DNA of 64,000 nt from the NCBI RefSeq assembly GCF_026616205.1, contig NZ_JANHGR010000001.1:992001-1056000 (forward strand), written 5' to 3'. Positions 33,925 to 40,935 of this stretch are shown piece after piece. This stretch comes from Halolamina litorea (GTDB lineage Archaea > Halobacteriota > Halobacteria > Halobacteriales > Haloferacaceae). The notes below the pieces were generated by a model. That model searched no databases, had not been told where the DNA came from, and was given only the letters and a program-made list of their open reading frames with translations. Each line of letters opens with the position of its first letter. Position 1 is the stretch's first letter. Both the position numbers and the translations under genes were made by a program.

Positions 33925-34683
33925 TCACCCGCCGTAGGCGGCGTCCCAGCGTCGCGGCCGGCGCTGGTTCCCGCAGTTGCCACAGACGATCTCGCCCATC
34001 GTCCCCATGTTCACGTTGAGGCTGTCGCAAGCGCCACAGTGCCACCCGAGGCGCTGTTCGCGGGCCTCGTCGACGTAGGTGGGGTGGAACGGCCCCTTCG
34101 TCCCGTGTTCGCTCTCGTCGGTGGCGATCACGACCACGCGGCCCTCGTCGGTACCCTGCCGTTCGGTGCCCGCAGGGACGGTCTCGGTGGTCGCGACCAG
34201 CGTGAGTTCGGCGACGTCATCGTCACCGATCCGTACGTCCCGGCTGTCGTGGAGTTCGTAGCCGTGTTCCTCGTAGAACGCGCGGCCCTCCTCGTTGGCT
34301 TCGATCACGCGCGCTTCGATCCGCTTGGCCCCCGCGTCGACCAGCACGCTCTCGACGCGCGCGAGCAGGTCGTCGCCGATCCCGGCGTCGCGGTGCTCGG
34401 GATGGACGTGGATCCACTCGATTCGGCCCACGTCGCCCGAGCGGTACGCTTGGGCGAAGCCGACGATCCCGTCCCCGTTCTCGGCGACGAGCATGACGGT
34501 CCGCTCGTCGTCCACCTCCTCCTCGAGCGGGGTCGGTGGGCCGTCCTCGGTTCCGTACCACGACTCGATCGCCTGTTTCCGGGCGTCGGCGTCGATCACG
34601 TCGGCGTACGAGGCGGCCAACGAGCGGTCCGCCACGTCCCTGATGCCGGGGAAATCGCTCCGGGTGCCTGCGCGGATGTCCAT
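33925..34683 (-). CDS. GNAT acetyltransferase with C-terminal zinc ribbon
   Basis: Protein of 252 residues fusing two modules. Residues about 1-155 are a GCN5-related N-acetyltransferase: WIHVHPEHRDAGIGDDLLARV is the acetyl-CoA-binding motif A and EEGRAFYEEHGYEL is motif B. Residues about 215-252 form a zinc ribbon (WHCGACDSLN and IVCGNCGN, two CxxC pairs), which could recruit nucleic acid or protein. Acceptor substrate unknown. Start at 34683 (MDIRAGTRSDF) corresponds to the first GNAT strand. Confidence 0.85.
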   Translation of the reverse strand: MDIRAGTRSDFPGIRDVADRSLAASYADVIDADARKQAIESWYGTEDGPPTPLEEEVDDERTVMLVAENGDGIVGFAQAYRSGDVGRIEWIHVHPEHRDAGIGDDLLARVESVLVDAGAKRIEARVIEANEEGRAFYEEHGYELHDSRDVRIGDDDVAELTLVATTETVPAGTERQGTDEGRVVVIATDESEHGTKGPFHPTYVDEAREQRLGWHCGACDSLNVNMGTMGEIVCGNCGNQRRPRRWDAAYGG

Positions 34684-34859
34684 GCGTGGTACTGGGACCC
34701 ACACGTGTTGAAGCTTTGCCGCGTCTGGGCTTGTCGTGAGGGGCAGTCATAGGGGGTGAATAGACCAGGATCCCCGCCGTGTACGGCGTTGAGAAACCCC
34801 TAATCACGTTCGTCCACTAGGCGCTCTGTAGGCAAGTGCAAATCAGACAAATAGCGGAC
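34684..34859. other. Intergenic DNA before TnpB relic
   Basis: Between the acetyltransferase start and the TnpB relic there is no convincing gene. The first part must hold the acetyltransferase promoter on the minus strand. From about 34740 the base composition drops (for example GCAAATCAGACAAATAGCGG near 34837-34856), consistent with foreign DNA continuing into the relic. Confidence 0.5.
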
Positions 34860-35040
34860 GAACCAGCCGCTTTGGGGTTGTGCGAATTCTCTCGTCGACT
34901 ATACGACCATGACCGGCACACAACGTCTGTACGAAGGGCGAGTCAAGTACTTCCGCGAGATAACGCAAGAAGCCGTCCGGCTGCAGTCACTCGTTGACCA
35001 GGCGTAGTACAACAGCCCCCGGATAGGTTCGTTGTACTGA
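34860..35040 (+). pseudogene. TnpB (IS1341-type) relic, RuvC-I region
   Basis: The plus-strand frame through 34909 reads NSLVDYTTMTGTQRLYEG, then YFREITQEAVRLQSLVDQA, a stop at 35005-35007, then YNSPRIGSLY and another stop. This lines up with the stretch of haloarchaeal TnpB that follows the first RuvC aspartate (typically NNL..TTTTG.Q.LYEG, then the arginine-rich helix ahead of RIRRLY). Upstream the frame must shift to give DEPAALG, matching the DLG region. In-frame stops, a frameshift and loss of all the rest make it a dead fragment of at most 60 codons. It lies immediately 3' of the DRG GTPase gene. Confidence 0.65.
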
Positions 35041-35061
35041 TGCCGGACAGTCGGCCAGGCG

Positions 35062-36174
35062 TCATTTCCGAACGATGATCCGCAGTTCGTCCTCATCGGC
35101 GAGTTCGTGCTGTAGCCCCACCTGCTGGTCGTTGTGTTTCGCGGACGGCCCACTCACCCGCGCGAACCGGAAGCGGTTCAGGAACTCGTCGCCGCCGATG
35201 TCCAGACAGGCGTCCTCGACGGTCGACTCCGGCGGGAGCACCAACGGCTCCTCGTAGTCGACGCCGCGGCCGGGCTTGTCCATGTAGACCCGTATCAGGC
35301 CGAGTTCCTCCCAGATCCGCTCTTTGAGCCCTTCGAGACCGCGCTCCTCCACGGCCGAGATGAAGATGGCCGTCTCGGGGTCGATGTCGTGGCTCCGGAG
35401 GTCCTCCTTCACCGTCGGCAGGTAGTCGGGGTCGATCAGGTCGGCCTTGTTGACCGAGACGATCGACGGCAGGTAGACGCGGTTGTCCATGATCGCGTCG
35501 ATCAGTTCGTCGATCGAAGGGTCGCCCCGGACCGTCACCTCGGCGTTGACGTAGCCGTGCTCGCGCAGCACGTCCTTGATCGTCTGGTGCTCCATGCTCA
35601 CCGAGTCGCTCGTGGTGACCCGGAGGCCGCCGGTGTGGCTCTTGGTGATCGACACGCTCGCCGGCTCGGTATCGAGCCGGATCTTGTTCTGGTAGAGTTC
35701 CTCCGAGAGGCGCTCGTACTGGTCGATCTCGAACACCGAGAGCACGAACACCACCAGATCGGCGGTTCGGACGACCGAGAGCACCTCCTGTCCGCCCCCG
35801 CGGCCGCTGGCAGCACCCTCGATCAGCCCCGGCACGTCGAGGATCTGTATGTTCGCCCCGCGGTGTTTGAGCATCCCCGGGTTCACGTCCAGCGTGGTGA
35901 ACTCGTACTCGCCGGTCTCGCTCTCGGCGTTGGTGAGCGCGTTGATCAGCGTCGACTTGCCGACGCTGGGAAAGCCCACCAGCGCGACCGTGGCGTCGCC
36001 GGTCTTCTCGACGGCGTAGCCGTGGCCGCCGCCGGAGGAGGACTGGTTCTGTAGTTTCTCCTTTTTCTCCGCGAGCTTAGCCTTCAGACGCCCGATGTGG
36101 CTCTCCGTGGACTTGTTGTAGGGCGTGTTGGCGATCTCCTCGCGGAGTTCCTCGATCTCCTCCTCCAGTCCCAT
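35062..36174 (-). CDS. DRG-family GTP-binding protein
   Basis: Developmentally regulated GTP-binding (Obg/DRG superfamily) protein of 370 residues, associated with ribosomes or RNA in archaea and eukaryotes. An N-terminal basic helix (about residues 1-50, EEIEELREEIANTPYNKST) precedes the G domain: G1 VGFPSVGKSTLINAL, G3 LDVPGLIEGAASGRGGG, G4 VNKADL; the C-terminal TGS domain (about 290-370) begins IRVYMDKPGRGVDYEEPL. Monocistronic in this context. Start at 36174 fits the family. Confidence 0.94.
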   Translation of the reverse strand: MGLEEEIEELREEIANTPYNKSTESHIGRLKAKLAEKKEKLQNQSSSGGGHGYAVEKTGDATVALVGFPSVGKSTLINALTNAESETGEYEFTTLDVNPGMLKHRGANIQILDVPGLIEGAASGRGGGQEVLSVVRTADLVVFVLSVFEIDQYERLSEELYQNKIRLDTEPASVSITKSHTGGLRVTTSDSVSMEHQTIKDVLREHGYVNAEVTVRGDPSIDELIDAIMDNRVYLPSIVSVNKADLIDPDYLPTVKEDLRSHDIDPETAIFISAVEERGLEGLKERIWEELGLIRVYMDKPGRGVDYEEPLVLPPESTVEDACLDIGGDEFLNRFRFARVSGPSAKHNDQQVGLQHELADEDELRIIVRK

Positions 36175-36360
36175 CGGTCGGAAATCCGCCGTCGGCGTCG
36201 TTAAAGTTGTTCTTTCCCATCAGCCACGACGAGGGCTCGCCGGGGCGCAATGCTGGCCGTCGGCGCCGGGAGCGTCGTCCGTCCTCACCCCATCACGTCG
36301 TCGCCGCGACCGACCGTCCCCACCAACGGACTCTTTGCGGCCGCTTCTGAAACGGACCCC

Positions 36361-37392
36361 ATGTCGGACGATCCCACGATTCCCGGCCCTCGCCCCGGGC
36401 TGACGGCACTCGCGTTGGCGAGCGCGGTGATCGGTCTCCTCGTGATCCTCCCGTACCTCCAGTACGTCCTCTTCGGCGTCGTCTTCGCGTACATGCTGTA
36501 CCCGGTCCAGAAGCGTGTCGAGGAGCACGTCGAGCCGACGACGGGGGCCATCGCCGTCGTGGCCGGGACCGTCGTGGTCGTGCTCGCGCCGCTGGTGTAC
36601 GTCGTCACGGTCGCCACACGACAGCTCATCGACATCGTCCGGGTGTTCCGAGCCGGCGAGTTCGATCTCCGAGCGATCGAGTCGATCCTCGAGACCAACG
36701 GCTACGAGGTCGATCTGGTGAGGCTGTTCGAGGCCAACCAGGACCGGATCGTCGATGGCCTCAGACAGCTCCTCACGGGCGCGTTCGACCTCGCCGGCAC
36801 GGTTCCGAGCCTCTTCATCGGCATCACCGTCTCGCTGTTCGTGCTGTTCGCGCTGCTCCGTGATGGCGAGTCCCTCATGGCGTGGGGGCGGTGGGTGGTC
36901 CCGGTCGGCGACGACGTGCTCGACGACCTCGTCGAGGGCGTCGACGAACTCATGTGGGCGTCAGTCGTCGGCAACGTCGCCGTCGCTGCCATCCAGTCGG
37001 TGATGCTCGGCGTGGGGCTGTTCGTCGCGGGCGTGCCCGCGATCGTCTTCCTCACCGTGATGGCGTTCGTCCTCACGCTCCTCCCGCTCGTGGGGCTGTT
37101 CATGGTGTGGGTGCCCGCGTCGGGCTACCTGATCGTCGTCGGGCGCCCGACCGCCGCCGCCGCGGTCGCCGTCTACGGGCTGTTGATCATGTTCTCCGAC
37201 TCCTACCTCCGGCCCGCGACGATCGGTCACACGAAGGCGTACAACTCCGCGACCGTCATCGTCGGCATCTTCGGCGGACTGGTGCTGTTCGGCGCGGTCG
37301 GACTGTTCATCGGCCCGGTCGTACTCGGGGCCGCGAAGCTCGCCCTCGACTGCTTCGCCCGCGAGCGCTCCCACCCCGAGGGGGCGACGTAG
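36361..37392 (+). CDS. AI-2E family transporter (PF01594-like)
   Basis: Membrane protein of 343 residues with seven to eight helices in the AI-2E/PerM family. Family features are YMLYPVQKRVEEH after the second helix, the long amphipathic segment containing DLVRLFEANQDRI, and the C-terminal VIVGIFGGLVLFGAVGLFIGPVV. Members export small molecules or act as ion antiporters; AI-2 export is shown for few and should not be assumed here. The start at 36361 is preferred over an upstream frame covering the divergent promoter of the DRG gene. Confidence 0.87.
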   Translation: MSDDPTIPGPRPGLTALALASAVIGLLVILPYLQYVLFGVVFAYMLYPVQKRVEEHVEPTTGAIAVVAGTVVVVLAPLVYVVTVATRQLIDIVRVFRAGEFDLRAIESILETNGYEVDLVRLFEANQDRIVDGLRQLLTGAFDLAGTVPSLFIGITVSLFVLFALLRDGESLMAWGRWVVPVGDDVLDDLVEGVDELMWASVVGNVAVAAIQSVMLGVGLFVAGVPAIVFLTVMAFVLTLLPLVGLFMVWVPASGYLIVVGRPTAAAAVAVYGLLIMFSDSYLRPATIGHTKAYNSATVIVGIFGGLVLFGAVGLFIGPVVLGAAKLALDCFARERSHPEGAT

Positions 37393-37440
37393 CCGTCCAC
37401 GAAGCGGCAGTTTCCTCACTCCCCGTCGCCAACGACCGAT

Positions 37441-37749
37441 GTGGCGACCAACTCGACGCCGTGGCCGCTCGCGCTCGCGCTCGGGCTGGCGATGGCTGAA
37501 CTCGGCGTCTTCCTCGGCTTCGCGGCGATCGCGGCGCCCGGCGTCGTCTTCTTCACCGTCAGCCTCGCCGGCGCCATCGACGAGGCGGGCTACGGCCGAT
37601 CACGCCCGTTCTTACTGGCCGTCGTCGCCGCGGCCGTCGCGCTGCTCGGCGTCGTCGCCGCGGCCGTCGCGCTGCCGATCCGTGGCTACTCGATGGTCAT
37701 CGGCGCCGTCGCGGTGCTCCCGCTCGCAGTCCTCGACCATCGGCGCTGA
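37441..37749 (+). CDS. Small membrane protein, three helices
   Basis: A 102-residue membrane protein with a GTG start (an ATG two bases earlier is in another frame). Hydrophobic helices cover about residues 8-45 and 58-98 with a short polar loop (DEAGYGRSRP) between. It ends LDHRR. No family is recognised with confidence. It starts 48 bases after the AI-2E gene on the same strand and could be part of that transcript. Confidence 0.6.
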   Translation: MATNSTPWPLALALGLAMAELGVFLGFAAIAAPGVVFFTVSLAGAIDEAGYGRSRPFLLAVVAAAVALLGVVAAAVALPIRGYSMVIGAVAVLPLAVLDHRR

Positions 37750-37817
37750 ACCGGGCCCGAGCGGACCGAACCGGCACCGACCCCAACCCTCATGCCCGGG
37801 GAGTGAGTGGCTCGGCC

Positions 37818-38054
37818 ATGGCTCGGGGCCTGGACAAACACACGCTGGCTGACCTGACAGTCAACTTCGTGCCGCTGGTGATCATGGCGCTGTTCGGCGG
37901 CCTGTTCCTGCTGTACAGCCCGTGGGGCCGACTCGGGCTGGCGTCGGCCATCCAGTTCGGTCTCCTCGTCGTCCTCGGCGTGCTCCTGTTGTGGGTCTCG
38001 CTCAAGAGCGGCGCCGCAGTCGCCGACGGCGACCCCGACGCTGACGCGGAATGA
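37818..38054 (+). CDS. Small membrane protein, DUF6684-like
   Basis: A 78-residue protein with two hydrophobic helices. The N-terminal pattern LADLTVNFVPLVIMALFGGLFLLYSPWG resembles DUF6684 proteins, which in haloarchaea often sit beside terminal-oxidase genes; here no oxidase gene is adjacent. The C-terminal tail is acidic (DGDPDADAE). The gene ends just before a mobile-element remnant. Confidence 0.55.
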   Translation: MARGLDKHTLADLTVNFVPLVIMALFGGLFLLYSPWGRLGLASAIQFGLLVVLGVLLLWVSLKSGAAVADGDPDADAE

Positions 38055-38080
38055 CCGCCTCAGCATGCGGTAACGCAGAG

Positions 38081-38530
38081 CCTCCGTCCTCAAGGGCGAG
38101 CGAAGCGAGCGTTAGGGCGGAGAGGAAACGCGTTCAGAGAGATTTAACAGCACCCATGGGGTATCTCGTAATACTGCCGTCCTCGCACACGTCGGGGTCG
38201 GGAAGTGCCACCAGTAAACTGGCACCCGTGGTGCGGAAGTACCGCATCCTGAACTCGGGAACGACGACCGCGAACGGGTTGAACTCCCGTTCCCAGCTTG
38301 GGGATAGAGCGCGAGGACACCGGGAATTAAATCGGCGGGACAATCCTCGTCGTCGGTCGAAGTGGGAGGCGTCAAAAACGCGCCCACGCCAACGGGAGGA
38401 CGGTAAGAGGAAGCCGGACCGCGTCCTTGCATGGGGTCGCGGGGCACAATGTCGTTGCGGTAAAGCCCCGTCCTCAAGGAGTGACCGACCGTCGCAAGGC
38501 GGGAGAGAGCGAGTAGGGCGGGGTAGTTTA
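38081..38530 (+). mobile_element. IS1341-type end remnant with two omega-RNA-like hairpins
   Basis: Two related hairpins in direct orientation bound this 450-base stretch. The right one (38464-38530) opens CCCCGTCCTCAAGG and closes GAGTAGGGCGGGGTAGTTTA, the form found at the right end of haloarchaeal tnpB elements, where the guide RNA (omega RNA/sotRNA) is encoded. The left one (38081-38125) opens CTCCGTCCTCAAGG and closes TTAGGGCGGAG. The DNA between has no intact reading frame; one frame contains GSATSKLAP and SGTTTANG, which resemble the C-terminal tail of haloarchaeal TnpB. The transposase gene itself is missing. Confidence 0.55.
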
Positions 38531-38611
38531 CAGCACCAGAACCACCGTCGTTGCCGCCATCAGCAGCGCGACGACCCCCAGCAACAGCCCCAACAACTCC
38601 GTCTCGCTCAT
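38528..38611 (-). CDS. 27-residue membrane peptide
   Basis: Short minus-strand gene: MSETELLG followed by one hydrophobic helix to the end. The stop codon (TTA on the plus strand, 38528-38530) lies exactly inside the terminal GTAGTTTAC of the mobile-element end, so the element either supplied the stop or inserted at the 3' end of a once longer gene. No homologue is recognised. The Ser/Glu start with a Leu/Val helix is typical of tiny haloarchaeal membrane proteins, but a chance reading frame cannot be excluded. Confidence 0.4.
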   Translation of the reverse strand: MSETELLGLLLGVVALLMAATTVVLVL

Positions 38612-38691
38612 ACCGCCCGGTTCGCACCGGACCGGCAAAACCTCACGGGGGCGTGCGCGCCAGCGTACTCGAGGGTCCCGACCCACCACGG

Positions 38692-38925
38692 ATGATCCGC
38701 GGTCGCCGGGTCGTGCTGACGATCGTCGCCACCGTCGTCGCCATCAGCGCCGGGGTCGGGGCGACCGTTCCACTCCTCCTACCCGAGATCAGGGGGCCAC
38801 AGCTGGTCAGCGTCCTCGCGCTCCCGCCGACGCCCCTCGGCTACGCCCTCTACGGCGGCCTGACCACGGGAGCGCTGCTCGGGGTCGGGCTGGTGGCAGT
38901 GGAGGCGGCGTCGCGCGCCGAATGA
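38692..38925 (+). CDS. Small two-helix membrane protein
   Basis: A 77-residue membrane protein starting MIRGRRVVLTIVATVVAI. Helix 1 covers about residues 7-28 and helix 2 about 50-71, with a Pro-rich loop (LALPPTPLGYALYGG) between. Resembles the small haloarchaeal DUF7520-type proteins, but I cannot place it firmly. Its TGA stop borders the end of a second TnpB-type remnant (a hairpin at 38933-38952), which may serve as its terminator. Confidence 0.6.
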   Translation: MIRGRRVVLTIVATVVAISAGVGATVPLLLPEIRGPQLVSVLALPPTPLGYALYGGLTTGALLGVGLVAVEAASRAE

Positions 38926-39075
38926 CATCCACCCTGGCGTGAACGCCGGGGATTCCTCGCGCTGGGGATATCCACTACTGGCCCACGGAGGCAACTTGCC
39001 GGTCGTTGTTGTACAGGCGATGTGGTTGTTCGAACCGATATCCAGAGAGGCCATTCCATTGGCCAGTGGCTGTGG
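38926..39075 (-). pseudogene. Second TnpB relic: RuvC-I fragment fused to element end
   Basis: On the minus strand the frame reads PLANGMASLDIGSNNHIACTTT then TGK, matching the first RuvC motif of haloarchaeal TnpB (xxxDLGxNNxAxCTTTTG, with the catalytic aspartate). After about 25 codons it runs directly into GGAATCCCCGGCGTTCACGC and a complementary arm (hairpin 38933-38952), a second known type of right-end sequence for these elements. Everything between RuvC-I and the end is deleted. This fragment is of a different end subtype from the remnant at 38081-38530. Confidence 0.6.
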
Positions 39076-39774
39076 CAGTCGAGAATTATCGATAATTAAT
39101 AGCCTTAACCACTGATCGCTATTTCAGTAGAAGCGTTCCGTCGAGATATTCATCAACAAAAACGCTAGCAACGAACCGATTATGACTGTCTCCAAGCACG
39201 GCTTCCGGTCGAACGAGCCCTCATAATCGGCCGAAATCCCCGCAAGTACAGCAATATGTGGCCCACTATCTGTGGGTATGACCCGGCCCGGGAAATCGAG
39301 AACCCTCCGGTATTAGCAGGTCTGGACGTCGAAGGCCTCGTTCTGGTCCTCTTCGGGTGGCGTCGATGCATACTGAGAAGGGCTGATTTCCGTTCATAAT
39401 CGGTTGCCCGCTATCGATTACGTTCTTCTCCCCCGGATTCCCTCAACTACCGGTTTGCCGTATAGACACGCTATCGCGGCCGCTGACGCCCGATCTCTTG
39501 ATCGACACTCCCCCCATCGTGGATATCTCCCCTGATTGGATCCTGCAAACGTCCCAGGTACACCCCTTGCGGAGGCCGAATCCGATTATGAAGCGCGTAG
39601 ATGCCGACGGCAAGGCGCTACTCCGCAATATCGGCACAACGCTGACTATGAACCACAGGCCGTCCCACCGTGACATCCATCGGCGCCCCCATCCGGACCA
39701 TCAGCCAAGCTTATGTCTCGGCTCTCCACCGCCTTCGGTACGCTTTTCGCTCTTACGGCCCCAGTTTCGCCCGC
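39076..39774. other. Lower-GC intergenic region, no gene recognised
   Basis: About 700 bases with visibly lower GC than the neighbours and no reading frame with acidic halophilic composition. It contains the perfect palindrome AATTATCGATAATT (39084-39097). Short frames exist on both strands but none resembles a protein. The last 60 bases should contain the promoter of the VOC-fold gene. The region may be decayed insertion DNA continuous with the TnpB relic, or hold an RNA gene I cannot recognise. Confidence 0.5.
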
Positions 39775-40530
39775 ATGAGCCACACGCTGGACCACGTCAT
39801 GATGCGGGTCGAGGACCTAGAGGAGACGCTCGACTGGTACACCACACATCTGGGCTACGAGGAGAAGGGTCGATGGGAGGCGGACACGTTCACCAACGTC
39901 TATCTCGGCCCGGAGGACGTCCACGAGGAGGGCGCCGTCCTCGAACTCACCTACAACCACGACGGCCGCTCCTACGAGATGGGCGACGCGTGGGGCCACA
40001 TCGCCGTCCGCGTCAAGGACGTCGAGGAAGCCTACGAGGAGCTGATGGACGGCGGCGTCGAGGACTACCGCCCGCCCGCGGAGAACCCCGGCTACGCGTT
40101 CGTCAAAGACCTCGACGGCCACGAGATCGAGATCGTCGAACGGGACCACGGCGCCCGCTACAGCATCGACCACACGATGATCCGCGTCGAGGACGCCGAC
40201 GCCGCCATCGGCTGGTGGACCCGGAAGATGGGCTACCAGGCCGACGGCCGCTGGGAGGCCGACAGCTTCTCGAATTACTTCCTCACACCCGAGGGTGCCG
40301 CCGAGGAGGCGATGACGGTGGAACTCACGTACAACTACGACGGGCGCACGTACGACATGGGCGACGCGTGGGGGCACCTCGCCGTCGAGTGTGACGACCT
40401 GGAGGAGTTCTGGGGCACGCTGATGACCCGCGAGGCCGAGGACTACCGCGATCCGGAGTCGTGTGACTACAACTACGCCTTCACGAAGACGTTCGGCGGC
40501 CACGAAGTCGAAGTGATCACGCGGGAGTAG
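39775..40530 (+). CDS. Tandem VOC/glyoxalase-fold protein
   Basis: Protein of 251 residues made of two VOC (glyoxalase I-like) repeats, about residues 1-125 and 130-251. Each starts with a DHVMMRVEDLEE / DHTMIRVEDADA strand (metal His), includes LELTYNHDGRSYEMGDAWGHIAV / VELTYNYDGRTYDMGDAWGHLAV, and ends GHEIEIVER / GHEVEVITR with the Glu ligand. The halves are close to lactoylglutathione lyase in pattern; the single-chain duplication supplies what a glyoxalase dimer would. Haloarchaea use gamma-glutamylcysteine rather than glutathione, so methylglyoxal detoxification with another thiol is a reasonable guess. Confidence 0.85.
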   Translation: MSHTLDHVMMRVEDLEETLDWYTTHLGYEEKGRWEADTFTNVYLGPEDVHEEGAVLELTYNHDGRSYEMGDAWGHIAVRVKDVEEAYEELMDGGVEDYRPPAENPGYAFVKDLDGHEIEIVERDHGARYSIDHTMIRVEDADAAIGWWTRKMGYQADGRWEADSFSNYFLTPEGAAEEAMTVELTYNYDGRTYDMGDAWGHLAVECDDLEEFWGTLMTREAEDYRDPESCDYNYAFTKTFGGHEVEVITRE

Positions 40531-40714
40531 GGCCGGTTGTCGCTTTTCCGCGGTTTCTCGGCGGTAGTGTCGGTGCGTAGTACGGTCAGCGAACGAAACG
40601 ACCCTGCTGAGCACCGCGATCACCCTCAGTCGGCGCCGATGCTCACACCGCGGGCGAGGCGTCGACGCTGGTCGGTGACGTCGACGGCAATAAAGCCCCC
40701 CTACTGGCACACAA
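40531..40714. other. Intergenic DNA upstream of S-layer promoters
   Basis: No gene seen. The region leads from the VOC gene stop to the first TATA-like element of the S-layer gene. It contains AGCGAACGAAACG-type unstructured sequence and no marked repeat. Confidence 0.4.
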
Positions 40715-40813
40715 GATACTTAAGCAACCCATCGCCTGAGTCGGCCGCTCGCGGGCAATATAGGGGTTGTGACGGTGTAACACGCCACTTGGTTCACCAC
40801 AAGACATTTATAA
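40715..40813 (+). promoter_or_regulatory. Multiple TATA-like elements of the S-layer gene
   Basis: Three AT-rich TATA candidates are spaced about 45 bases apart: GATACTTAAGC (40715-40725), GCAATATAGG (40755-40764) and CATTTATAACG (40805-40815). The last would start transcription near 40838, giving a leader of about 100 bases, unusual in this largely leaderless gene set but known for haloarchaeal S-layer genes. Several promoters in series suit a gene of very high expression. Confidence 0.55.
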
Positions 40814-40844
40814 CGAGCTACGCTTGTTTCGAACACCCCTACCC

Positions 40845-40928
40845 ATGGTGGCAACAGTGAGTATCGCCGTACGATCCGATTCGTTCGGCGGGGAAGTTGG
40901 CGCCGCCGCTTGCAGTGCGGAACCCTAA
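40845..40928 (+). CDS. Upstream ORF in the S-layer leader (27 codons)
   Basis: ATG at 40845 opens a 27-codon frame (MVATVSIAVRSDSFGG and on to CSAEP) with stop TAA at 40926-40928, only seven bases before the S-layer ATG at 40936. It begins just after the expected transcription start of the proximal promoter. If translated, terminating ribosomes would be delivered to the S-layer start codon. The peptide itself has no recognisable family, and it may be a chance frame. Confidence 0.3.
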   Translation: MVATVSIAVRSDSFGGEVGAAACSAEP

Positions 40929-40935
40929 TACAACA

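Noticed and set aside
32056-34752. Plus-strand frame of about 900 codons opposite the MFS, YeiH-type and acetyltransferase genes
   Set aside because: Antisense of three well-supported minus-strand genes; Arg/Asp/Glu low-complexity without motifs.
35006-35038. Perfect eight-base inverted repeat AGTACAAC...GTTGTACT considered as a terminator
   Set aside because: It lies inside the TnpB relic and both arms are accounted for by degenerate coding sequence; no T-run follows.
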